A stretch of DNA of 64,000 nt from Acidobacteriota bacterium (GTDB taxonomy: Bacteria > Acidobacteriota > G020349885), in assembly GCA_020349885.1 (NCBI GenBank), contig CP070701.1, forward strand, positions 997,584 to 1,061,583, written 5' to 3'. Every line of letters starts with the position of its first letter. Within the stretch, counting starts at the first letter, position 1. Of the stretch, positions 45,047 to 52,030 are shown piece after piece. The notes below the pieces were generated by a model. The model saw only the letters and a program-made list of their open reading frames with translations, had not been told where the DNA came from and did no database searches. The position numbers were made by a program, and so were the translations under genes.

Positions 45047-45058
45047 CCAGAAAAACCG

Positions 45059-45316
45059 ATGCCAATCTGCAGATATTGCAAGGAAGAATACAAAAGTTTC
45101 AGTCTGCACCAGTGCAAAGGGGTTCTGGTCGAGGCCGGGCTGTTCGACTTTATTGAGCTGTTCCAGCGCCGCGGGCGGTCGAACGCTCAATGGGCTTCCG
45201 ACTGGGCCAGGGCCCTTCTATGGGTGCTGCTTATCGCCATACCCATGGCGTTAGGCCTGGCGTCCGGCGCGGCGGCCGCGGCTCTGCGTTCGGTGCTCGC
45301 CGTGTTCTCCGGTTGA
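45059..45316 (+). CDS. Zinc-finger membrane microprotein, copy 1
   Basis: 85 residues. The N-terminal zinc-binding pattern Cys4-x2-Cys7-x9-His17-x-Cys19 (MPICRYCKEEY...LHQC) is followed by an amphipathic segment with RRGRSNAQWASDWARAL. One hydrophobic helix (about 57-80, Ala/Leu-rich) would anchor it in the membrane. No family recognised. It is clearly paralogous to the next gene, and copy 1 has a longer, more alanine-rich membrane end. Confidence 0.7.
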   Translation: MPICRYCKEEYKSFSLHQCKGVLVEAGLFDFIELFQRRGRSNAQWASDWARALLWVLLIAIPMALGLASGAAAAALRSVLAVFSG

Positions 45317-45338
45317 GGTATCCAGGCTTCCTCGAAAG

Positions 45339-45569
45339 ATGCCAATCTGTAAGAATTGCAAGGAAGAATACAAAAGATTCCGATTGCACGAATGCAAAAG
45401 GGGTGTGGTTGAGGCTGATTTCGGGCTGTTCGACCTGACCGAGCTGGCCCGGCGTCGCGGGCGGTCGAACCTTCAATGGGCTTCCGCCTGGGCCAGGGCT
45501 CTCTTTAGGTGGTTGCTTTATGTTGTAGCCATAGGGCTGCTTCTACTGGTATATATTTTATTTTCGTAA
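45339..45569 (+). CDS. Zinc-finger membrane microprotein, copy 2
   Basis: 76 residues. It has the same zinc pattern as copy 1 (Cys4, Cys7, His17, Cys19; MPICKNCKEEYKRFRLHEC) and the same RRGRSNLQWASAWARAL segment, then a membrane helix (about 55-75). DNA similarity extends beyond the frame: CCAGGCTTCCTCGAA follows both copies. The region is therefore a tandem duplication of about 265 bp. It sits 22 bp after copy 1 and is presumably co-transcribed. Confidence 0.7.
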   Translation: MPICKNCKEEYKRFRLHECKRGVVEADFGLFDLTELARRRGRSNLQWASAWARALFRWLLYVVAIGLLLLVYILFS

Positions 45570-45638
45570 TCGCCGATTGAGTTTTCCAGGCTTCCTCGAA
45601 GAAGCTGCCAGCCAGGAACCAACCCCCCCCTTTTCCCG

Positions 45639-45647
45639 TGCTATAAT
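45639..45647 (+). promoter_or_regulatory. Extended -10 promoter upstream of the nuclease gene
   Basis: TGCTATAAT preceded by a C-tract and TTTTCCCG, the same block as at 45038. The predicted start near 45654 leaves a leader of about 165 bases that contains an inverted repeat. Confidence 0.6.
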
Positions 45648-45707
45648 CTCCCTTACGGCGCGGACTCGTCACGGCGTAGACTTTACCGTAGCCGGAAGCG
45701 CCTTCAT

Positions 45708-45780
45708 CTCAAACCACTACACGTCTTGCGGTTGCTTCGGCGGTCGCGGGGCTGGTTCGTCTTTTACGTAGTGGTTTGAG
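45708..45780. repeat. Perfect 13-bp inverted repeat of the CAAACCACTAC family
   Basis: CTCAAACCACTAC (45708-45720) and its exact complement GTAGTGGTTTGAG (45768-45780) are separated by 47 bases, inside the leader of the nuclease gene. The same core recurs five times in the nuclease N-terminus and once at 62358-62370. Confidence 0.8.
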
Positions 45781-45819
45781 GCGGCCAGCCCTTCTTTATG
45801 GGATGGGAAAGGAAAAAAC

Positions 45820-46536
45820 ATGTCAAACCACTACACACAAAACCACTACGTTTCAAACCACTACGCAGCAAGCCACTACACACCAAACCACTACGCGATA
45901 GGGCCGTTCCTCGCCCTTCTGCTCGCCCTCTCCCCTCTCGCGGACGAAGCACGGAATTTTTCGGGCAAGGTCGTGTCCGTAACGGACGGCGACACCCTCA
46001 CGGTGCTCAGAGAAGACGGGAAAAAAGAAAAAATTCGCCTCGCCGGGATCGACTGCCCGGAGCTTGCTCGTGCAGGCGAGAAGGCGCAAGCCTTCGGGGA
46101 GCGGGCGAAGGAATTCACGGAAGAATTTTCCCTTGGGAAGAAGGTGACGGTCGCCGTGAAAGGGACGGATCGCTACGGGAGAGTCCTCGGCGAGGTAACC
46201 GTGCCCGGCGGAAAGATTCTCAACGAGGAGCTCCTCAAGACGGGGCTCGCGTGGTGGTACAGAAAGTGCGCGCCGGACAACTCCTCCTACGAGAGGCTGG
46301 AAAGGGAGGCGCGGGAGGCGGGGCGGGGGCTGTGGCCCACGCCGCCGTGGGAGTTCAGGAAGCGGCGGCCGGGGGCCAGAACCTCACCCCCCAGCCCCCT
46401 CTCCCTTGAGGGAGAGGGGGAGGGGCCGGGGGTTGGGAGTGAGGTCGGCAAATCCGGCAAAAGCGGCAAAATGCTTGACAAATCGCGGAAACGGCATAGT
46501 GTTCAGAAGATGAGACCGGAAACAAGTAGCCAGTAG
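45820..46536 (+). CDS. Secreted staphylococcal-nuclease-like protein with repeat-derived termini
   Basis: 238 residues. The SNase fold (about 46-185) has VTDGDTLTV, RLAGIDCPELA and GTDRYGRVLGEV, covering the calcium ligands and both catalytic arginines, so an active nuclease is likely. Residues 2-25 are five NHYxx-type units encoded by a 15-bp repeat, placed before a hydrophobic signal segment (IGPFLALLLALSPLA). Residues 186-238 are encoded by a GC-rich palindromic repeat and then by a sequence that recurs at 62036-62092. Normal homologues end near GLWPTPPWEF, so both tails look like captured spacer DNA. An internal start is not excluded. Confidence 0.8.
   Translation: MSNHYTQNHYVSNHYAASHYTPNHYAIGPFLALLLALSPLADEARNFSGKVVSVTDGDTLTVLREDGKKEKIRLAGIDCPELARAGEKAQAFGERAKEFTEEFSLGKKVTVAVKGTDRYGRVLGEVTVPGGKILNEELLKTGLAWWYRKCAPDNSSYERLEREAREAGRGLWPTPPWEFRKRRPGARTSPPSPLSLEGEGEGPGVGSEVGKSGKSGKMLDKSRKRHSVQKMRPETSSQ
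45823..45898. repeat. Five 15-bp coding repeats (AACCACTAC core)
   Basis: In-frame units encode SNHYT, QNHYV, SNHYA, ASHYT and PNHYA. The core CAAACCACTAC is the same as in the inverted repeat just upstream. Confidence 0.85.
46381..46500. repeat. Two dispersed repeats forming the nuclease C-terminus
   Basis: 46381-46436 is a palindromic block with CCCTCTCCCTTGAGGGAGAG at its centre. 46450-46498 carries CGGCAAAAGCGGCAAAATGC and TTGACAAATCGCG. This second block is present as a near-identical reverse complement at 62036-62092. Confidence 0.8.
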
Positions 46537-46875
46537 CCAGGGGCCAGATTCTTCGCGGGGAGCCCGTTATGGGGAGTCATCAGAATGACACGGGGAGAGC
46601 AAGCGTTTCCGGAAAAAGGGCGATTCTACGAAACGAAGCCTATAGGTGGTGTAAATAAAGGGTTTTTAAATTGGCTCTAGAAACAAAGCCACTAAGTCGC
46701 GTAAACAAAGGATTTTTTTAAAGCTCGAAAAAGCCGCTAAGTGGTATGAATAAAGGGTTTTTTGAGGTGCTAGGAACGAAGCCACTAAGTCGCGTGGATA
46801 AAGGAATTATTGAGTATGGAGTATCGAGTATAGAGTATGTAGTATGTCATATAAGGACGTAGGACGATAGAACAT
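46537..46875. repeat. Repeat-only spacer: four 45-50 bp units, then GAGTAT units
   Basis: No gene. AGTAGCCAGTAGCCAGGGGC ends the preceding gene. At 46629-46812 there are four diverged copies of a unit with cores such as AAGCCACTAAGTCGCG and TAAAGGATTTTTT; the AAGCC marks are at 46636, 46686, 46731 and 46779. Then GAGTATGGAGTATCGAGTAT units run to about 46850. Single copies of the longer unit are also seen at 58307-58338 and, reversed, at 61759-61798. Confidence 0.75.
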
Positions 46876-48426
46876 ATGTGGTCATTCGGTCATTCGGTCA
46901 TATGGTCATTTTTCATCCGCCGCGCGGCCCTGGCGGCCGCTTCCCTCGGCCTCATGATGGCCGCGGGCGCGTGTGTTGAGGAAAAAATTCCCCCTGACCG
47001 CCTCGTGGTCCTCGTCGAGTCCTACCCCGCAAACCTCGACCCCCGCATAGGAACCGACCAGGCGTCGGCGCGGTTCTTCCACCTCGCCTTCGAGGGGCTC
47101 ACCCGCGTGGGCCCCAAGGGAGAAATTTTGCCCCTCCTCGCCGAGCGCTGGGAGGTGGACGAGTCGGGCACGACGTACACGTTCCACCTGCGGCGTGACG
47201 CCGCGTTCCACCACGGCAAGACTTTCAGCTCGGAGGACATCGCGTTCACGTACGAGCAATTTCTGAAGGAGGATTTTATCTCCGCCAAGAAGGAGCCTTA
47301 CGAGGCGATCGAGGCGGTGGAAGCGCTCGACGCGCACACCGTGCGCTTCCGGTTGAGGAAACCCTTCGCGTCTTTTCTGAACGCGGCGGCGCTCGGCGTC
47401 GTGCCCTCGGACGGGGCGCACACGGCGGAGCGCCCGGTAGGAACAGGGCCGTTCGCCCTGGCCGAGGCGGTCAGGGACTCCCACCTTCTGCTCCGCGCCC
47501 ACGCGGCGCACCCCGCGCCCCCCTCGGTGCGGGAAATCGAGCTCCGGGTCGTCCCCGACGCCACGGCGCGGGAGATGGCGCTCCAGAAGGGCTCGGCGCA
47601 CCTCGCGGTGAACAACATACTGCCCACGGCGCTTGAGCGCCTCGAGAGCGACCCGTCGCTCCGCGTCGTCAGGGCCCCGGGCGGAAACTTTACCTACCTC
47701 GGCTTCAACCTCGAGGACCCGCAACTCTCGCGGCCCGAGGTGCGGCGGGCCATAGCGCACGCCGTCGACCGCGAGCGGATGATTGAGGGGCTTCTCGAGG
47801 GCCTGGGCCGCGAGGCCGACAGCGTCCTCCCGCCCCACCTCTGGGCACACGCCGACGACGTGCCCCGCCACCCCTACGACCCGGAGCGTGCAAAGGCCCT
47901 CCTCGACGAGGCGGGCTTTCGGCCCGGCGCGGACGGGGTGCGCTTCCGGCTCCTCTACAAGACCTCGACGGAAAGCCTCGCCCGGAGGAAGGCGGTCCTT
48001 CTCCAGGAGTTCCTGCGCGCCGTCGGGATCGCCCTCGACATCCGGAGCTATGAGTTCGCGACGTTCTACGAGGACATCCGGCGGGGCAACTTCCAGCTCT
48101 ATTCCCTCACCTGGGTCGGGATGAACGACCCCGACCTCCTGCACTACATCTTCCACGGCTCCAGCGTGCCCCCCCGCGGCGCGAACCGCGGCCGCTACCG
48201 GAACGCCCGCGTGGACGAGCTTCTCGACGCGGCGCGCTCGGCACTTGACAATAGAATACGAAAAACTTATTATGAGGAGGTGCAGAAAATCGTCGCCGCC
48301 GAACTGCCCTACGTCCCGCTCTGGTACTCCACGAACGTCGCGGTGGCGTCGCACCGGGTCGAGGGCCTGGAGCTATGGCCGGCGGGCGAGTTCACGCCGC
48401 TCGCCGGGGTAAGGCTCCGGCCGTGA
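46876..48426 (+). CDS. Peptide/nickel-type ABC substrate-binding lipoprotein
   Basis: 516 residues of the SBP_bac_5 family, which binds peptides, nickel or glycosides. A signal segment ends at MMAAGAC33, a plausible lipobox. Family motifs include DPRIGTDQASARFFHLAFEG, AERWEVDESGTTYTFHLR and the C-terminal YVPLWYSTNVAV. The first 12 residues, MWSFGHSVIWSF, are encoded by GGTCATTC repeat units. No permease or ATPase gene is adjacent. The stop overlaps galU as GTGA, an unusual coupling. Confidence 0.87.
   Translation: MWSFGHSVIWSFFIRRAALAAASLGLMMAAGACVEEKIPPDRLVVLVESYPANLDPRIGTDQASARFFHLAFEGLTRVGPKGEILPLLAERWEVDESGTTYTFHLRRDAAFHHGKTFSSEDIAFTYEQFLKEDFISAKKEPYEAIEAVEALDAHTVRFRLRKPFASFLNAAALGVVPSDGAHTAERPVGTGPFALAEAVRDSHLLLRAHAAHPAPPSVREIELRVVPDATAREMALQKGSAHLAVNNILPTALERLESDPSLRVVRAPGGNFTYLGFNLEDPQLSRPEVRRAIAHAVDRERMIEGLLEGLGREADSVLPPHLWAHADDVPRHPYDPERAKALLDEAGFRPGADGVRFRLLYKTSTESLARRKAVLLQEFLRAVGIALDIRSYEFATFYEDIRRGNFQLYSLTWVGMNDPDLLHYIFHGSSVPPRGANRGRYRNARVDELLDAARSALDNRIRKTYYEEVQKIVAAELPYVPLWYSTNVAVASHRVEGLELWPAGEFTPLAGVRLRP
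46880..46909. repeat. GGTCATTC tandem units within a start region
   Basis: Four units, GGTCATTCGGTCATTCGGTC plus ATATGGTCAT, overlap codons 2-12 of the binding-protein gene. Confidence 0.8.
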
Positions 48427-49499
48427 GCGCCGCCGCAAGGAGGGCGCGGAAAAAGGCCCCGGCCGCGAGAGCTTCCGCAAGGAGGGCGCGGAAAAAGGCC
48501 CCGGCCGCGAGAGCCTCCGCAAGAAGGGCGCGGAAAAAGGCCCCGGCCGTGAGAGCTTCCGCAAGGAGGGCGCGGAAAAAGGCCCCGGCCGCGAGAGCTT
48601 CCGCAAGGAGGGCGCGGAAAAAGGCTTCGGCCGTGAGAGCTTCCACAAGTAGGGTGCGTAAGGTCGTGGTGCCCGTGGCGGGCGTGGGCACGCGGATGCT
48701 CCCCGCCTCGAAAGGCGTGCCGAAGGAGCTCCTTCCCATCGTCGACCGCCCCCTCATCCACTACGTCGCCGACGAGTGCGTCCAGTCGGGCCTCCGCGAG
48801 ATGATACTCGTCTGCGCGCCCAGGAAGACGGCGCTCGCGGATTATTTCCGGCGCGACCGCTCCCTTGACGCCTTCCTGCGCCGGGCCAAGCGGAGCTACC
48901 TCCTCGACGCCACCTACCGCCTCGCGGGAAAGATGCAGGTCCGCACCACCGTCCAGAAGGAGGCGCTGGGCCTGGGCCACGCCGTGGCCTGCGCCCGGCG
49001 CCAGGTGGGACGCGACCCGTTCTTCGCCGTGGTCCTTCCCGATGATTTAATAGACTCGCCCACGCCGTGCCTCAAGCAGATGCTCGCGCTCCACCGCAGC
49101 CTCCGCGCCTCCCTGGTCGCGCTCATCGAGGTGCCCGAGTCGGAGGTCTCCCGCTACGGCATCGTCTCGGGGCGGCGCGTGGGGGACAGAGTGCTCCAGC
49201 TGGACGACCTGGTCGAAAAGCCCGACGAGGACGCGGCGCCCTCCCGCTACGCCATCGTCGGACGCTACATCCTCTCGCGAAGGATTTTCCAGAAGCTCAG
49301 CAGCTCGAAGCGCGGCGCCTTGGGCGAGATCCAGCTCACCGACGCCCTCCGCGAGCTTCTCAAGGAGGAGAAGGTTTTCGGCTACCTCTTCCAGGGCAGG
49401 CGCTACGACACGGGCAACCCCGTGGGCTACCTGCGGGCCAACCTCGCCTACGCCCTGAAGCGCCCCGAGTTCGCCTCCCTCTTCAGGGCCCCCCTGTGA
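48423..49499 (+). CDS. galU: UTP-glucose-1-phosphate uridylyltransferase with basic repeat tail
   Basis: 358 residues. GTG start overlaps the previous stop as GTGA. Residues 5-74 are five copies of a 14-residue Ala/Arg/Lys unit (ARRARKKAPAARAS), then a partial sixth runs into the catalytic domain. The nucleotidyltransferase part (about 79-358) has VPVAGVGTRMLPASKGVPKE, VDRPLIHYV, the uridine-binding EALGLGHAV and VVLPDDL, VEKPDE and the terminal DTGNPVGYL. It makes UDP-glucose for LPS and polysaccharides. The tail resembles histone-H1-like nucleic-acid-binding repeats and is unusual on this enzyme. A longer ATG start at 48375 is possible. Confidence 0.88.
   Translation: MSAAARRARKKAPAARASARRARKKAPAARASARRARKKAPAVRASARRARKKAPAARASARRARKKASAVRASTSRVRKVVVPVAGVGTRMLPASKGVPKELLPIVDRPLIHYVADECVQSGLREMILVCAPRKTALADYFRRDRSLDAFLRRAKRSYLLDATYRLAGKMQVRTTVQKEALGLGHAVACARRQVGRDPFFAVVLPDDLIDSPTPCLKQMLALHRSLRASLVALIEVPESEVSRYGIVSGRRVGDRVLQLDDLVEKPDEDAAPSRYAIVGRYILSRRIFQKLSSSKRGALGEIQLTDALRELLKEEKVFGYLFQGRRYDTGNPVGYLRANLAYALKRPEFASLFRAPL
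48435..48644. repeat. Five tandem 42-bp repeats in galU
   Basis: Unit GCAAGGAGGGCGCGGAAAAA plus GGCCCCGGCCGCGAGAGCTTCC. Copies differ at only a few positions, so the expansion is recent. The unit resembles the native codons for RVRK that begin the catalytic domain. Confidence 0.93.
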
Positions 49500-49560
49500 C
49501 GCGGCGCCTTCCGCACTTGCCGCACCTTCTCAACCATGGCCCGCGCTCCGGCATACCCCT

Positions 49561-49839
49561 TCACACGACCACTCCCTTCTCCTCGGCGAGCTTTCGTTTA
49601 ATCTTCCTGTGAAGCGCCTGCGAGTCCATGCCGTCCTGCCACACTCCCGCGGAATGCTGCCTCATGAGGTCGCGCGCCTCCTGGTCGAGGGCGTCGTCGA
49701 GGGCCTTCTCGCTCTCAAGCACCCTGCGCACGAGCGTATACGCCTCCTCGGCATGCGCCTTCGAGAGACACCCGGCCGCGAGCAGGCGCTCGACGACCTC
49801 GGATGCCACAAGTTCCATCTGCTCGACCGTGGCGCGCAT
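49561..49839 (-). CDS. DUF507 family protein
   Basis: 92 residues, all helical. Start at MRATVEQMELVAS; longer in-frame sequence upstream overlaps the thioredoxin gene. The C-terminal pattern LDQEARDLMRQHS...LHRKIKRKLAEEKGVVV is that of DUF507, a small protein of unknown function in Acidobacteriota, Deltaproteobacteria and Aquificota. It follows the TPR-thioredoxin gene by 4 bp. Confidence 0.8.
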   Translation of the reverse strand: MRATVEQMELVASEVVERLLAAGCLSKAHAEEAYTLVRRVLESEKALDDALDQEARDLMRQHSAGVWQDGMDSQALHRKIKRKLAEEKGVVV

Positions 49840-49843
49840 GGGG

Positions 49844-51091
49844 TTATGCCTGCGAAAGCAGGTCCTCCACCTGGGCCTCCAGAATCTCCTCGATGCGGGG
49901 GTGAAAGCCCTCGTTGCGGTAGCGGATGACGCCCTCCCCGTCAAGGACCAGCGTCGTGGGAAAGCCGTGAATCCCGTAGGCCTCGACGACCTCGCCCTCG
50001 ACGTCAAAGAACGTCGGCACGGAAATGCCCTTTTCGTCGAAGAACCGGCGCACGATCTCGCGGGATTCCCCGAGCGTCTTTCCCTGCTCCCAATTAACGC
50101 TCAACACGGCCGCGTTCATGCCGTCCTCCATGAATTTCTCGTACACGCGCTGAATGTGAGGAAACTCCTCACGGCATGCCACGCACCAGTAGCCCCAGAT
50201 TTTGAGCACCACGGCCTTGCCGGCGAACGCGGCCAAGGCGCCTTCGCCCTCGAAGCCCGGAAGCGTCCAGTCGGGCGCCTGCGGCGCGCCATCAACGCGG
50301 GGGGTTTCAAAAATGGCGCGACGGCGCGCCGCCTCACGGGCGGACTCCAACCGCGCCGCCAAGCCCCTCTCGCTCCCATAAAGAGAAACGTAGAGAGGCC
50401 GCAAATGCTCTTCGTAGAGCGAGTCGTCCTCGTTTCCAAAAACGGCGAGCGAGCGGATGTAGTACTCGACGGCGTCCTCGCCTCGCTCAAGGCTCTCGGC
50501 GCAGAGACCGGCGCGCCGGAGCACATCCGAGTCATCGGGCATAGCCTCGACGGCTTCCTCGAAAAGCGGCATCGCATCCTCGGGCCGCCCCGCCAGGTAG
50601 AGCACCCAGCCGAGCGTGTCTTTGGTGTCTGCGATTTCCGCCTCGTTCTCCTCTTCCCCGCGGGCCAGCTCGAGGGCTTCGCGGGCCCACGCCTCGGCGC
50701 GGTCAAGGTGCACGCCGGCGTCGGCCAGATCGAACGCGACCATGTTAAGAAAGTGTGCCCGCCACTCGTGTTCCGCCGAGGCGCGGTCGAGTGCCTCGGC
50801 GTAGCGCAGAAGACGCGCCTCATCGGGCGAGTCCATCTCCGCGTACGTAGAAAAACGATAGTAGTGCGCGCCCGCGGCAACCGACTCATCAAGGTCCCCG
50901 TATTCTTCCACGAACGCGTCAAGGCGTCGAAGAAGTTCGGGATCATTCCCCTCGATGCTCAAAATCACCTCCAGCGCGGCCAGGGCCTGCCCCTCGCGGT
51001 TTCGAGCGGGGAAATCCTTCTGAAGATAGAACAGCGCGGCGAACGACACCACCAGGACAACCAGAGCTGCGATGAAAAGTGCGCGTTTCAT
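49844..51091 (-). CDS. TPR-containing thioredoxin/TlpA-like protein
   Basis: 415 residues. Start MKRALFIA at 51091 gives a signal anchor (about 4-24). Residues 35-270 form helical TPR-like repeats (DTLGWVLYLAGRPEDAMPLF; GLCAESLERGEDAVEYYIRS). The C-terminal TlpA/redoxin domain (about 285-410) has WGYWCVACREEFPH with a CxxC motif and the cis-proline in GFPTTLVLDG. Likely periplasmic thiol-disulphide reductase docked to a partner through the TPRs. Confidence 0.87.
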   Translation of the reverse strand: MKRALFIAALVVLVVSFAALFYLQKDFPARNREGQALAALEVILSIEGNDPELLRRLDAFVEEYGDLDESVAAGAHYYRFSTYAEMDSPDEARLLRYAEALDRASAEHEWRAHFLNMVAFDLADAGVHLDRAEAWAREALELARGEEENEAEIADTKDTLGWVLYLAGRPEDAMPLFEEAVEAMPDDSDVLRRAGLCAESLERGEDAVEYYIRSLAVFGNEDDSLYEEHLRPLYVSLYGSERGLAARLESAREAARRRAIFETPRVDGAPQAPDWTLPGFEGEGALAAFAGKAVVLKIWGYWCVACREEFPHIQRVYEKFMEDGMNAAVLSVNWEQGKTLGESREIVRRFFDEKGISVPTFFDVEGEVVEAYGIHGFPTTLVLDGEGVIRYRNEGFHPRIEEILEAQVEDLLSQA

Positions 51092-51306
51092 TAAAAGACA
51101 GAACCCTTTTGTGGTAAAAGTTGCGCTTCCATAATGACATAACGTGATTCTCGACGCAACTATTCCTCCAATACGGCCGGCCTTCCTGAAACCCGGGTGC
51201 TTTGCACGCAAGAAATCGCCGTTGTGCCACGGGCGACTCCATGACATGCTCAAGGGGTTCTCTGGAAGGACGCCAACTCGCGCGCTTTCGCAGGACGGGA
51301 TTTCAT

Positions 51307-51314
51307 GCTACACT
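51307..51314 (+). promoter_or_regulatory. Extended -10 of the DUF3467 gene
   Basis: TGCTACACT (TGC at 51306-51308, TACACT at 51309-51314), about 27 bases before the start; a weak TTTCGC lies at the -35 position. Confidence 0.45.
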
Positions 51315-51340
51315 CTTCCAAAGAAAGGAGCCACACCACT

Positions 51341-51634
51341 ATGGCCGAGCCACAGAAGAAACCGCAGCAGATTCAGGTGCAGATTGACGACAAGATTGCA
51401 GACGGCGAATACGCCAACTGGGCAAACATCGTCTTCAGCCCGGCGGAATTCGTCATCGATTTCGGCCGCCTTATGCCCGGAAAGGCGGCCGCGCGCGTCG
51501 CCTCGCGCATCATCACATCGCCCGCACACACGAAACGCCTCCTGGAGGTTCTTAAAAATGTCGTTGCCCAGTACGAAAAGCAGCACGGCGAAATCAAGGC
51601 GGGCGAGGAGCTGCAGAAGAAGGTAGGATTCTAA
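51341..51634 (+). CDS. DUF3467 family protein
   Basis: 97 residues. The family pattern is IADGEYANWANIVFSPAEFV, IDFGRLMPGK and SRIITSPAHTKRLLEVL. ATG at 51341 with AAAGGAG about 11 bases upstream. Conserved in many bacteria and some archaea; function unknown, presumably cytoplasmic. No signal or membrane segment. Confidence 0.85.
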   Translation: MAEPQKKPQQIQVQIDDKIADGEYANWANIVFSPAEFVIDFGRLMPGKAAARVASRIITSPAHTKRLLEVLKNVVAQYEKQHGEIKAGEELQKKVGF

Positions 51635-51666
51635 GGGCGAAACGGCGTCCATAGGAATCGCTCGCA

Positions 51667-51924
51667 ATGAAAAAAATCCTTGGCCTTGTCCTGGTGCTAC
51701 TCCTGGCGGCGCTTCTCGGCGGCCTCGTGGGCGAGATTCTTTCTCTTTTCCTGCCTGACGGAACGCTCAAGGATCTGCTCACGCGCGGCTTTTCCATCGG
51801 CACCTCCCCGGCGACGCTCGATCTGAGAGTCTTCTCTCTGACGGTCGGAGTGACGTTTCGACTGACGATTTTCTCCATGCTCGGCCTCGTGGCCGCCGCG
51901 GTGCTGCACTGGAAATACAGATAG
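51667..51924 (+). CDS. DUF4321 membrane protein
   Basis: 85 residues with two hydrophobic helices (about 4-27 and 58-82). The DUF4321 layout is conserved: LLLAALLGGLVGEILSLFLP, a short loop, then LTIFSMLGLVAAAVLHWKYR. Function unknown. It is 32 bp after DUF3467. Confidence 0.8.
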   Translation: MKKILGLVLVLLLAALLGGLVGEILSLFLPDGTLKDLLTRGFSIGTSPATLDLRVFSLTVGVTFRLTIFSMLGLVAAAVLHWKYR

Positions 51925-51932
51925 AAGAGTCA

Positions 51933-52022
51933 ACAGCCGACGGTCAATGATCAACGATCAATGGTCACAATAGACTATCCCGCCCATTGGCAGGATTATC
52001 GACCGTCGACTATCGACCCTTG
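51933..52022. repeat. Inverted simple-unit repeat, sister of the 35276 copy
   Basis: Left arm CGACGGTCAATGATCAACGA plus TCAATGGTC, a loop with CCCGCCCATTGGCAGG, and right arm TATCGACCGTCGACTATCGA. It ends 8 bases before the plsY start and could affect its translation. Confidence 0.65.
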
Positions 52023-52030
52023 ACGACCCT

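Noticed and set aside
46629..46812. CRISPR-like array
   Set aside because: Units are 45-50 bp, diverged and irregularly spaced, with almost no unique spacer between them and no cas genes nearby.
48435..48644. Non-coding tandem repeat or CRISPR
   Set aside because: Copies are contiguous, a multiple of three long, and in frame with GalU. They have no spacers.
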